Part shown: positions 55,654 through 64,000 of the stretch, piece by piece | How positions within the stretch are numbered: position 1 is the stretch's first letter | How the letters are laid out: each line of letters begins with the position of its first letter | Assembly (NCBI GenBank): GCA_013213785.1 | Contig: JABSPZ010000006.1 | Coordinates: 248,001-312,000, forward strand | DNA length: 64,000 nucleotides | Reading direction: 5' to 3' | From: Henriciella sp. | Lineage (GTDB): Bacteria; Pseudomonadota; Alphaproteobacteria; Caulobacterales; Hyphomonadaceae | Position numbers and translations under genes: made by a program | Notes under the pieces: model-generated | Told to the model about the DNA's origin: nothing | The model's database searches: none | Seen by the model: the letters and a program-made list of their open reading frames with translations, nothing else

Positions 55654-56731
55654 TCCGAATCGCAGCGCACAGATCACCGCCTTCCTCGCCGAAGCTGGCT
55701 GGGGCGACGCGCATATCCATTGGTTTGATCAAGACGCTTCAACGCGCCGATATGCCCGGCTGACGCAACCTAGTGGGGAGACCGCCATTCTCATGGATGC
55801 TCCGCGGATAGAAGATGATCCGTGCACACCGGAGATGACACTGGCGGAAAGACAGGCGAAAGGCTGGAACGCGATGACGCGCCTGGCCGCGAGCCGTGTC
55901 GATGCGTTCGTTCTGATCGCCGACCATTTGCGCAGCGCTGGCTTGAGAGCCCCGCAAGTCTTCGCGCATGACGCGTCCGCGGGTCTGGCCATTTTGGAAG
56001 ACTTTGGACCGCAAAGAGAATTTGCGCGCCTGATCGAGCAAGGCATGGAAGAAGTGCCGCTCTACGCCCAAGCGGCAAAGGATTTGGCGAAACTGCACCG
56101 CGCCGCAAAGCCCACCAACCTAAGCAGGGGCGGCGATCATTGGCCGATCCTCGAATTCGATCACATCGCGCTCGGCGCCAATGCGGACCTGTTTGCAGAT
56201 TGGTTCCATGTCTACGACGAGACTGCACGCATGACGGATGCAGATCGCGCGCGCTGGGAAAAGGTGCGGGATAATTTGATTGAACAAGCCGTTGCATTCC
56301 CGCGCGAGTTTACCCTCCGCGATTATCACGCGGAGAACTTGCTTTGGCTGCCAGACAATCAGATCGGATTATTGGATTTCCAAGATGCCGTGATCGGCTG
56401 GGACGCCTGGGACATGGCGATGCTTACCCAAGACGCGCGCCGCGAAGTATCGGCTGAGGCTGCCAACACCGCGATCCGCGCCTATCTAACGGAAACGGGT
56501 AAAGAAGCAGCCGCCTTCCAAGAGCGCCTCACCGTCATTGGGACACTGAATGCCTTGCGCATTGCTGGGGTCTTCGCGCGCCTAATGAAACGAGATGGGA
56601 AACCGCGCTATGAGGCGTTTATGCCGAGACAAAAGCTGATGCTGGCCAGGAATTTAGAGCATCCAAGCGCCGCTGAAATGCGCGCTTTTGTAGAGGATAC
56701 AGCGCCCTCTGTTTTGGAGACTTTGCGATGA
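55643..56731 (+). CDS. amgK: Aminoglycoside phosphotransferase-fold kinase, probable AmgK (MurNAc/GlcNAc anomeric kinase)
   Basis: 362 residues from the ATG at 55643, which overlaps the tsaE stop by 11 bases; the frame is open further upstream in the wrong context. The kinase-like fold has LRDYHAENLLWL (catalytic Asp and HxxN) and LLDFQDAVIGWDAWD (metal-binding Asp). In pseudomonads and other bacteria AmgK adds a 1-phosphate to recycled MurNAc and MurU then makes UDP-MurNAc. The gene is followed with overlap by the murU homologue, which supports this role over antibiotic resistance. Confidence 0.85.
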   Translation: MSSDPNRSAQITAFLAEAGWGDAHIHWFDQDASTRRYARLTQPSGETAILMDAPRIEDDPCTPEMTLAERQAKGWNAMTRLAASRVDAFVLIADHLRSAGLRAPQVFAHDASAGLAILEDFGPQREFARLIEQGMEEVPLYAQAAKDLAKLHRAAKPTNLSRGGDHWPILEFDHIALGANADLFADWFHVYDETARMTDADRARWEKVRDNLIEQAVAFPREFTLRDYHAENLLWLPDNQIGLLDFQDAVIGWDAWDMAMLTQDARREVSAEAANTAIRAYLTETGKEAAAFQERLTVIGTLNALRIAGVFARLMKRDGKPRYEAFMPRQKLMLARNLEHPSAAEMRAFVEDTAPSVLETLR

Positions 56732-57450
56732 TAGATATACCTCATACCGCAATGGTGCTTGCCGCAGGTCTCGGCACCCGGATGCGCCCCCTCACAGATG
56801 ACACCGCCAAACCTCTGCTCGAGGTCGCTGGGCGCACCATGATCGATCGCTTGCTCGACAATTTGGTGAGCGCGGGCGTGCAGCGGGCGATCGTCAACGT
56901 GCATTGGTGCGCAGACCTCGTCGAAGCGCATCTGAAAACACGGGAAGATATCGACATCGTCATCTCGGATGAGCGGGAGCAGGTTCTGGAAACGGGGGGC
57001 GGTCTGGCGAAAGCGCGACCTCTCCTGGGCGATGATCCGATCTTTGTGGTGAACACGGATGCCTTTTGGGAACCCACTGGCGCGGAACCCCTCCAAAAAC
57101 TTGCCATGAGTTTCGATAAGGAACTTATGGATGAGATTCTTCTTCTTGCTGATACAAAGCGATGCCTTGGATTCCCGGGAGCCGGCGATTTTTTCCTGGA
57201 TGATGCAGGCACCCTGTCGCGCCGCGGAGACGCGCCATCCGCGCCTTGGGCGTATGCGGGCCTGCGTATTATCAAACCGCAGCTTTACGATGGCGCGCCC
57301 GTAGAGCCATTCTCAGCCAATCGGATTTGGAACGACCTACTCCCAAAGGGCCGCGTCCATGGCGTCCCTTTAGATCGTTTTTGGTTGCATGTCGGTGACC
57401 CTCAAGCATTGAAGGATGCGGAGTTCTGGCTTCGGTGTCATGGCGCATGA
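56728..57450 (+). CDS. murU: Nucleotidyltransferase, probable N-acetylmuramate-1-phosphate uridylyltransferase
   Basis: 240 residues. The sugar-nucleotide pyrophosphorylase signature is MVLAAGLGTRMRPLTDDTAKPL (9-30), followed by VLETGGGLAKA and FVVNTDAFW. In the AmgK-MurU recycling route it makes UDP-MurNAc without de novo synthesis and so bypasses fosfomycin-sensitive MurA. It overlaps the kinase (ATGA) and addB (ATGA) genes. Confidence 0.85.
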   Translation: MIDIPHTAMVLAAGLGTRMRPLTDDTAKPLLEVAGRTMIDRLLDNLVSAGVQRAIVNVHWCADLVEAHLKTREDIDIVISDEREQVLETGGGLAKARPLLGDDPIFVVNTDAFWEPTGAEPLQKLAMSFDKELMDEILLLADTKRCLGFPGAGDFFLDDAGTLSRRGDAPSAPWAYAGLRIIKPQLYDGAPVEPFSANRIWNDLLPKGRVHGVPLDRFWLHVGDPQALKDAEFWLRCHGA

Positions 57451-60422
57451 GTTTAGGCTTCTCAGAGCAGGATAAACGTATTTTCTCCATTCCAGCGGGA
57501 GCGAATTTTCTCGGGGATCTCGCTGAGGCCCTCGCAAAAGAGTTTGACCTCGCAAACAATCCTGAAGCGCTCGCCGATGCGCTGATCTATGTCCCAAACC
57601 GACGGTCAGAACGCGCACTGGCGTTCGCGATCCATAAGGCTGCCGGTGGCAAAGCCTGTCTTTTGCCGATTATCAGAGCGCTCGGCGACTTAGAATCCAG
57701 CGATCCACCGCCCAGCGCTGAAGCGGCGCTTGCCGACTTACCACCTGTGATCTCACCTGCTGAGCGTCTCGGCCGCTTGACCCGGCTGGTGATGGCCTAT
57801 TTCGAAGCGACCAGTGCTGGCCTTCCGGCAGTCTCTTGCCTCTCTGCGGCGCGTGAACTGGCGCGCTTGCTTGATCAGGCCGCCCTGTCTGGCGACGTCG
57901 CTTGGGACCAGCTCGACACATTGGTGCCGAATGCGGAGCTCGCGACGCATTGGCAAAAGTCGCTCGAATTTCTGAAAATCATCACCGACCAATGGCCGGC
58001 CCAGCTCGACATGCTGAGAGCTATGGACCCTTATGCTAGACGCCTCGCGGCAGCAGAAGCCATGGTGGCAGAGTGGCAACGGTCACCGCCGCAAGCCCCG
58101 GTGATCATCGCGGGCTCAACCGGCGCAACGCCAGCAAGCCGGTTGTTGATGCAGACAGCCCTCGAGCTTCCGAACGGTTTTGTCGTGCTACCCGGCCTAG
58201 ATTTGGAACTGGCTGACGAAACGTTGCAACAAATCCTGCAAACTCCATCGCATCCGCAATTTGCGCTCGCGAGCACTCTGACGGCGCTCAAACTGAACAC
58301 GAATGACGTCAGCACATGGTCATCATCCGGCTCATCTACGGATACACCCGCCCGGCGCAGATTGATACACCAGGCCCTGGCGCCAGCGCAGAGCACGGCG
58401 GATTGGACGTCAAACCTTGCACAGCTCGCCCCAGACGGCGACGCCGCGAGTTTTGTGCGTGAGGCCTTGGACGGGCTCACAGTTATTGAAGCCAGCGACG
58501 AAAGCGAAGAAGCGTTGCTCGCGGCCATCTTGATGCGCGAAACCCTAGAGCAAGATGGCGAGACAGCCGCCTTGGTCACACCGGATGCCGGGTTAGCGCG
58601 CCGGGTGAGCGCCATGCTCACGCGTTGGGATGTACACGTGCCTCCGTCCGCTGGACGCCCATTACCGCAAACCGATGCCGGGAGTTTGGCGCTGCTCGTC
58701 GCGCAATGGCTTGTTGATCTGTCTAATCCCGTCGCGCTGATGGCCGTGCTCAACCATCCACGCAGTCGCTTTGATCCCGCGGAGATCGGCGGCTTGGATA
58801 TCGCGCTACGAGGACCGCGTATTTGGCAGTCCTGGGCTGAGCTAATCCATCACCTTCCCGATCATGAAATCTTGCAGAGGCTCACACCAAAAGCGGCGAA
58901 ACTTGAGCCCTTATCGGAACAGCCCCTCGATGGGGAAACTTGGTTGCAAGCGATTGCTGAGTTGGCTCAGGCCGCAAGCCTCAATCCTTATCCATGGGCA
59001 GGCGAAGATGGCGCGAGCCTTTCCAGGCTGTTCCAAGACCTCGCCGTCCTGACCGCCCCGCTCGGAGACCAGCCTGCGGCGACGTGGAACGAACTTCTCG
59101 GCGCCGAAGCGCAGCTGCAAACCGTATCAGACGGTCAGCCGCATCCGCGCCTCGCAATCTGGGGACCACTCGAAGCGCGTCTTCAAACGGCCGATCGGAT
59201 CATCCTGGCGGGGCTCAATGAAGGGGTCTGGCCGGAGCAGCCCCCGGCGGACGCATTCCTCCCACGCATATTTCGGCGCGAAATCGGATTGTCAGATCCA
59301 GATGAGCGCATTGGCCTATCCGCCCACGACTTTGCGCAACTTGCTTCCGCGCCAAACGTCACTCTGATGACCAGTCACCGACGGGACGATAAGCCTGCGA
59401 TTGCCTCCCGGTGGCTGTGGCGGCTTCAGACGCTGGCACGGGGCGCGCTTGGCGATGACGCGAAAACCGTTCTGGGAGCGCCTACCGCAGCCAATCCTCT
59501 TGAATGGCTGGAAGCGATCGAGGCAGCGCCGGCCCTGCCAGATGGGTTCTCAGCAGAGCCTGTTCCTCGGCCTCCGTTCGCCGCCAGGCCGAAAGAACTT
59601 TCGGTCACTAGAATTGAGCAATTGGTGCGCGATCCTTACGCCATTTATTGCGAATACGTTCTGCGATTGCGCCCACTGGATCCCCTCAATTTGCCGGCAG
59701 ATGTGCGGGCGCGCGGCACTGCAGTCCACAAGGCGCTTGAGCGATTTGAACTCGAAGATTTTCCGGAAACGGCTGACGCGCTTCTCAGGGTGCTCGAAGA
59801 AGAGCTAAAGCGCGGCGGCGTAGAAGACGCCGATATCATTTCACTTCGCGATGTCCGCCACCAAGTCTGCGCCGAATACATTGATTGGCGGAGCGAGCAA
59901 GCGCACGCGATCAAAGGCAATCCGTATACGGAAATTCGGGGTGAGATAGAGATCCCGATTTCGGGTGAAGCGTTCAAACTCAAAGGCACCGCAGACAGAA
60001 TTGAGGTGCGCGAAACCGGTGGGCTCGCCATTCTCGACTTCAAAACCGGGCGCCCCCCAAGCGAAAAACAAGTTCGGGCTGGCCTCAGCCCACAAATGCC
60101 CTTGCAGGGCCTTATCGCGCGAAATGGCGGCTATAAAAATCTTGGGAAAGCTGATGTTGAAGCGCTCACTTATATTCGGTTCGGAACCGGCTTCGATGTC
60201 CAGAATATCGGCGATGCCGCCGCCCGCGGGAAGATTGAAGCAAAGTCCACCGCCGACATTATCGCCGACGCAGAGCTTGGCTTGATGAGCGTTTTGACCA
60301 GTTTTGCAGATCCCACGCATCCCTATTTGAGCGCCCCTCGGCCGGAGCGGGTTGCCTATGAAAGCGCCTATACACGGCTCGCACGCCGCAGCGAATGGAC
60401 AGGTCTTAGCACGTATGACTGA
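57447..60422 (+). CDS. addB: Double-strand break repair protein AddB
   Basis: 991 residues from the ATG at 57447 (a GTG four codons earlier is possible). AddB carries the nuclease for the 5' strand in the AddAB complex that resects broken DNA ends for RecA. The N-terminal helicase-like part is degenerate, as usual; the C-terminal PD-(D/E)xK RecB-like nuclease is shown by LVRDPYAIYCEYVLRL, ARGTAVHKALERFE and GLAILDFKTGRPPSEKQV. The single Cys in IYC suggests no four-Cys iron-sulfur cluster as in Bacillus AddB, in keeping with alphaproteobacterial AddB. Confidence 0.94.
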   Translation: MSLGFSEQDKRIFSIPAGANFLGDLAEALAKEFDLANNPEALADALIYVPNRRSERALAFAIHKAAGGKACLLPIIRALGDLESSDPPPSAEAALADLPPVISPAERLGRLTRLVMAYFEATSAGLPAVSCLSAARELARLLDQAALSGDVAWDQLDTLVPNAELATHWQKSLEFLKIITDQWPAQLDMLRAMDPYARRLAAAEAMVAEWQRSPPQAPVIIAGSTGATPASRLLMQTALELPNGFVVLPGLDLELADETLQQILQTPSHPQFALASTLTALKLNTNDVSTWSSSGSSTDTPARRRLIHQALAPAQSTADWTSNLAQLAPDGDAASFVREALDGLTVIEASDESEEALLAAILMRETLEQDGETAALVTPDAGLARRVSAMLTRWDVHVPPSAGRPLPQTDAGSLALLVAQWLVDLSNPVALMAVLNHPRSRFDPAEIGGLDIALRGPRIWQSWAELIHHLPDHEILQRLTPKAAKLEPLSEQPLDGETWLQAIAELAQAASLNPYPWAGEDGASLSRLFQDLAVLTAPLGDQPAATWNELLGAEAQLQTVSDGQPHPRLAIWGPLEARLQTADRIILAGLNEGVWPEQPPADAFLPRIFRREIGLSDPDERIGLSAHDFAQLASAPNVTLMTSHRRDDKPAIASRWLWRLQTLARGALGDDAKTVLGAPTAANPLEWLEAIEAAPALPDGFSAEPVPRPPFAARPKELSVTRIEQLVRDPYAIYCEYVLRLRPLDPLNLPADVRARGTAVHKALERFELEDFPETADALLRVLEEELKRGGVEDADIISLRDVRHQVCAEYIDWRSEQAHAIKGNPYTEIRGEIEIPISGEAFKLKGTADRIEVRETGGLAILDFKTGRPPSEKQVRAGLSPQMPLQGLIARNGGYKNLGKADVEALTYIRFGTGFDVQNIGDAAARGKIEAKSTADIIADAELGLMSVLTSFADPTHPYLSAPRPERVAYESAYTRLARRSEWTGLSTYD

Positions 60423-63400
60423 GCCGGTATTTTCTCCTGACACAGCGGCGTTCGAGGCGGCGAAGCAAGCGCAAGCCGATGCCGCGAATCCGGCGCAGTC
60501 GGCCTGGGTGGAGGCGAATGCGGGCTCGGGTAAAACCAAAGTCCTGATCGACCGTGTGGCGCGCTTACTCTTGCGGCGTCCGGATGGCCGTCCTGGAGCG
60601 CTTCCGGATTCTATTCTTTGCATCACCTATACGAAAGCGGCGGCGAATGAGATGCTTGCGCGGCTGTATCTACGTCTGGGGGATTGGGCGGTTGCATCGG
60701 ACAAAAAACTGCGCGGCTCTCTCGCTCTACTGGAAGGTCGAGACATCAATTCGTATACGGACGATGACTTGCGAGAGGCCCGCAGATTGTTTGCCCGAGC
60801 GCTTGAAACACCAGGCGGATTGCGGATCGAAACCATTCATGCCTTCTGTGCACGGATATTACGGCGTTTTCCTTTAGAAGCCGGCGTTTCCCCAGGATTT
60901 TCTGCAATTGAAGAAGACGAGGCAAATGAACTTTGGCGGGCCGTTCTCGCAGCAGGCCTGGACAGCGCCGCGATCCTCGCACCAGAAACGCTAAGCCTAT
61001 TGGCGGACGCGACGGGCGGGCTAGGCGTTGCCGCCGCTTTAGACGCGCTTCGACCGCATCGAGAGGCGCTACAGGGACTCGACCGCCAAACAAGTTCGAA
61101 TAGAGAACTTACCGATGTAATCTTGCGCGCAAGTGGTAGTGACGGGCGGCCCCCAGAAGAGATCTTGCCACAGGCGATGGTAACCGACTTTCCAGAGGGC
61201 GGTTGCGAACGCGCGATCGAAGACCTGAAAGGCATTGAAAAGCCTGGGAAAGGCGACACGAAACTGCTGAATGCGCTTCTGACGCTCGCCGCAACAACAG
61301 ATCCAAAGCAACGCTACGACATTTACATGAGCGCCCTTGCAGGGGCCAAACGGGATTTCCCGTCTGGAAGTAATCCCTACACAGCTAAAGCTGGGCCAAT
61401 CGTCGAAGACTTGTTCAGTCGGAGCCTTAAAACGGGCGCGCCGGAAGGCCGCGAAATCACGCGGATGAAGGCGGTTCAAAGCGCGCTACAAGCCAGCGCG
61501 TTGGCGGAGCGGACGCTCGCTCTGATGCAAATCGGTATGCCGCTCCTAGACGCCTACAAACGCGAAAAACGTTTGCGCGGCGCCTTAGATTTCGATGATT
61601 TGATCGCCCATACCCACGCTTTGCTCACGCATTCCAGCGCGGCGGAATGGGTGCTCTACAAGCTTGATGGCGGCCTCACACATTTGCTGCTGGATGAGGC
61701 GCAGGATACCAGCCCACCGCAATGGGCACTCATCAACGCGATTGTTCAAGAGTTTCAATCCGGCCTTGGCCGGGACCGGGTCGCAGAGCCCAGAACCCAA
61801 TTCGTCGTGGGGGACCCAAAGCAATCGATCTACTCGTTCCAAGGTGCCGATCAACAAAAGTTCGAACAAGAGCGACAAGGCTTTGTCAGACGCGAGGAGA
61901 TCGTCGCTGAGGCTGAAGCGCGAAAGGTCAACTTACCGGAAATGGCAATGTCATTTCGATCGACGCCAGAAGTCCTTCGGTTTGTCGATGAAGTGCGAGC
62001 CGTCGTTCCGCTCGAAAAGTCAGCGACAGAGCCCCTGCCACCGCGCGAGGCAGATGTCACGCCGCATGCGCCTCGGCGGTTGAATCAGCCCGGGCGGGTA
62101 GAAGTCTGGCCCCTTGAATTGCCGGATGCGGTTGAGGGAGAGGACAATGCCTGGACCGCGCCGACGGATCACGTACCTGCAGATGCCCCGCGCCGCCGAT
62201 TAGCCCGGACCATTGCCCAGCAAGTGCGCGTCATGCTTGATCGCGGCGAAACCGTTTGGCGTGAGCAAGATGATCGCAGTTGGCGCCGTGAAGCACTCCA
62301 GCCAGGAGATGTCCTCATCCTTGTTAGAAGCCGGAACGATCTCTTCGACGCTCTGATTGAGAGTTTGAAACAGGAAAACGTGCCGGTCGCGGGCGCAGAT
62401 CGGCTAAGACTGCTCGACAATCTTGGCGTGCAGGATTGCTTGAACCTGATCCGATTTGCGCTTCAACCAAGCGATGACCTGACACTCGCGGAAATCTTGC
62501 GCGGCCCATTCTGCGGACTGGTCGATGATAATCGACATTTGTTTGTGCTGGCGCATGGCCGCCCCAAGGACAGATCGCTTTGGGATCAGCTTTGGGCGAA
62601 TGAGGACACAGATTTCCAAGCTGCGAAGCAGTTTTGTAATCGGTTAATACTAAATCGGAACTTACCTGTTTTTGAGTTCCTATCCAAAGCGCTCACAACG
62701 CGTGATGCAGAACGCTTGAGCGGTTGGGACAAGCTGATTCAGCGGCTCGGCGAGCCGGTACGAGACCCTGTCCAAGCCCTGGTCTCTAAAGCGCTTGGGT
62801 TCGACATGACCAGCGCCCGCAGCCTACAGCTGTTTCTTGCCGAAATCGAACGCCAGGACACGGTTCTAAAGCGCGAACTGGGCGAACCTGAAGGGGCCGT
62901 TCGCGTCATGACCGTACACGGCGCGAAGGGCCTACAATCGCCTGTCGTGATCGTGCCGGACACAACCAGCGCTACCAAATCGGTTGGAGACGCTCTATTC
63001 TTCAACGCGGAGGGAGTCCCGCTCTACAGCCCATCGACGCGAACGGATGCCCCCGCCACCGCCGCTTTGCGAGACGCCGCCAACGAGGCTGCCGAGCGCG
63101 AATCCCGGCGCCTCCTTTATGTGGCACTGACCCGGGCGTCAGACCGCTTGATCATCGCCGGCGCCGGGGCGCGCAACAGCAAAAACGGGTTTGCGAAATC
63201 ATCCTGGTATCGCTGGTGTGCGGTCGCGATGCGTGAACTTTTGGGGTCCAACGCCCCAGATGAAGACGACACAGAAACTGTCATGACGTTTGGTCCAGAA
63301 CCGATGGTTGCGCCTAAGACCGCTACTGTGGACGACACCAAATCCGAAGCACCCCGATGGCTGAAACGCCCTGCGCCTGCAGCACACCCCCCCCAACGTC

Positions 63401-63981
63401 TCGCGGCACCATCTCGCCTGACCGAGGACCAATCCGCAGTGAGCGTGCCATTCGGCGCTGGACGCGCAGCGGCGCTGAGACGCGGACGGCTTATCCACGC
63501 ACTACTGCAAACCCTGCCAGAGGTCGCAGCAGAGCGGCGCGAACCGACCGGGCGACAATTCTTAGAGCGGGAGCCTGATATCTCACCGGACGAGATTGAG
63601 GAGATGCTGTCGGTCACGCTGAGCACTTTGGAGAACCCGAATTTTGCTAGCGTCTTTGCGCCGGAGGGGCGCAGTGAAGTGGCCATCGTCGGAACACTAC
63701 CGAACGGCCAAATGGTGAATGGCCGCGTGGACCGATTAATCATTCGCCCAGATGAGATCTTGATCATCGATTATAAAACGGATCGCCCAGCGCCACTCGA
63801 CGCCTCAGCGGTTGAGTTTGCCTATCGCGTTCAGCTCGCAGCGTACCGCGCCGTTCTGACAGATATTTATCCGGATCGCCCGGTCCGCTGCGCGCTTCTC
63901 TACACAGATGGACCACGTCTAATTGAAATCCCTGGCGACGAACTGTCAGAATCACTAAACCGTGTAGACAGCGGGGTTTGA
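60415..63981 (+). CDS. addA: Double-strand break repair helicase AddA
   Basis: 1188 residues from the ATG at 60415, overlapping the addB stop by eight bases; the frame is open to 60352 but inside addB. UvrD-like ATPase with Walker A ANAGSGKT (34-41), motif LLLDEAQDTSPPQWALI, FVVGDPKQSIYSFQGAD, VMTVHGAKGLQSPVVIVPDT and RRLLYVALTRASDRLII. The C-terminal RecB-type nuclease is GRVDRLIIRPDEILIIDYKTDRP. With AddB it forms the end-processing complex. It is complete in the window; trxA, which often follows in this class, would lie beyond the edge. Confidence 0.96.
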   Translation: MTEPVFSPDTAAFEAAKQAQADAANPAQSAWVEANAGSGKTKVLIDRVARLLLRRPDGRPGALPDSILCITYTKAAANEMLARLYLRLGDWAVASDKKLRGSLALLEGRDINSYTDDDLREARRLFARALETPGGLRIETIHAFCARILRRFPLEAGVSPGFSAIEEDEANELWRAVLAAGLDSAAILAPETLSLLADATGGLGVAAALDALRPHREALQGLDRQTSSNRELTDVILRASGSDGRPPEEILPQAMVTDFPEGGCERAIEDLKGIEKPGKGDTKLLNALLTLAATTDPKQRYDIYMSALAGAKRDFPSGSNPYTAKAGPIVEDLFSRSLKTGAPEGREITRMKAVQSALQASALAERTLALMQIGMPLLDAYKREKRLRGALDFDDLIAHTHALLTHSSAAEWVLYKLDGGLTHLLLDEAQDTSPPQWALINAIVQEFQSGLGRDRVAEPRTQFVVGDPKQSIYSFQGADQQKFEQERQGFVRREEIVAEAEARKVNLPEMAMSFRSTPEVLRFVDEVRAVVPLEKSATEPLPPREADVTPHAPRRLNQPGRVEVWPLELPDAVEGEDNAWTAPTDHVPADAPRRRLARTIAQQVRVMLDRGETVWREQDDRSWRREALQPGDVLILVRSRNDLFDALIESLKQENVPVAGADRLRLLDNLGVQDCLNLIRFALQPSDDLTLAEILRGPFCGLVDDNRHLFVLAHGRPKDRSLWDQLWANEDTDFQAAKQFCNRLILNRNLPVFEFLSKALTTRDAERLSGWDKLIQRLGEPVRDPVQALVSKALGFDMTSARSLQLFLAEIERQDTVLKRELGEPEGAVRVMTVHGAKGLQSPVVIVPDTTSATKSVGDALFFNAEGVPLYSPSTRTDAPATAALRDAANEAAERESRRLLYVALTRASDRLIIAGAGARNSKNGFAKSSWYRWCAVAMRELLGSNAPDEDDTETVMTFGPEPMVAPKTATVDDTKSEAPRWLKRPAPAAHPPQRLAAPSRLTEDQSAVSVPFGAGRAAALRRGRLIHALLQTLPEVAAERREPTGRQFLEREPDISPDEIEEMLSVTLSTLENPNFASVFAPEGRSEVAIVGTLPNGQMVNGRVDRLIIRPDEILIIDYKTDRPAPLDASAVEFAYRVQLAAYRAVLTDIYPDRPVRCALLYTDGPRLIEIPGDELSESLNRVDSGV

Positions 63982-64000
63982 CGCGCGCGAAGAGTCCCTA

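Noticed and set aside
59841-60626. 261-codon minus-strand frame across the addB-addA junction
   Set aside because: Antisense to the AddB nuclease motif and the AddA start; no supporting signals.
63117-63767. 216-codon minus-strand frame opposite addA
   Set aside because: Ser/Arg-rich shadow of the helicase C-terminal region.

Overview
The window looks like ordinary chromosomal core genome of an alphaproteobacterium, most likely from the Hyphomonadaceae/Caulobacterales side of the class. This is an inference from family content and gene order, not from a search. The pointers are: an F1-only ATP synthase operon (atpHAGDC without F0 genes), the tsaE-amgK-murU-addB-addA order, mtaB-ftsY and dapF close together, tkt next to a small coiled-coil gene and zapA, a DUF4167 protein, a DUF1214/DUF1254 pair, a twin-transmembrane protein beside a PduO-type adenosyltransferase, an aa3-oxidase subunit IV and a UMF1-type MFS carrier. 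GC content is moderate. I see no insertion sequence, prophage, CRISPR array, rRNA or tRNA gene.

Layout. 1-5.5 kb (minus): an SGNH/MBOAT acyltransferase pair (the MBOAT gene is cut by the window edge) downstream of mtaB-ftsY-fau. 5.6-15.9 kb: an EEP-family membrane protein, dapF, a probable mesaconyl-CoA hydratase, an ArsC-like protein, an acyl-CoA-dehydrogenase-fold enzyme, DUF4167, prmC-prfA, MAPEG and a CE15-like lipoprotein esterase. 16-26 kb: DUF1214/DUF1254, ispG, two TadE-like pseudopilin genes, an MFS carrier, a COX IV-type protein, mutL with endonuclease motifs, a PAS-GGDEF cyclase, dps with an OxyR-like site, and an aspartate aminotransferase. 26.6-34 kb: uvrC, cobalamin adenosyltransferase and a zinc-uptake-like operon (ZrgA-type His-rich lipoprotein, ABC ATPase, FtsX-like permease, DUF3299 lipoprotein) divergent from a HupE/UreJ-family gene. 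35-38.8 kb: tkt, DUF4164, zapA, a glycosyltransferase and a gene-free stretch with a structured RNA candidate ending in a strong terminator. 38.8-45 kb: acyl-CoA metabolism genes (dehydrogenase, crotonase, acyl-CoA ligase), a TSUP carrier and a small HTH/DUF2975 module with a 21-bp palindrome over its promoter. 45.3-50.6 kb: atpHAGDC. 50.6-55.2 kb: ROK sugar kinase, thioesterase, ferredoxin and its reductase, and a trans-sulfuration-family PLP enzyme. 55.2-64 kb: tsaE-amgK-murU-addB-addA, all overlapping.

The most unusual object is atpD. Its reading frame begins 109 codons before the normal beta-subunit start and encodes a small domain with two CxxC pairs plus an Ala/Pro/Lys-rich linker. Both the upstream ATG and the canonical internal ATG have strong Shine-Dalgarno sequences. 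The locus therefore looks able to make a plain beta subunit and a form carrying a Cys4 (zinc-ribbon-like) domain. Secondary points of interest are the zinc-uptake operon with a Zur-like half-site, the palindrome controlling the HTH/DUF2975 pair, the RNA candidate after zapA, and perfect 14-bp palindromes in front of the mesaconyl-CoA hydratase gene and between the ferredoxin reductase and PLP-enzyme genes.
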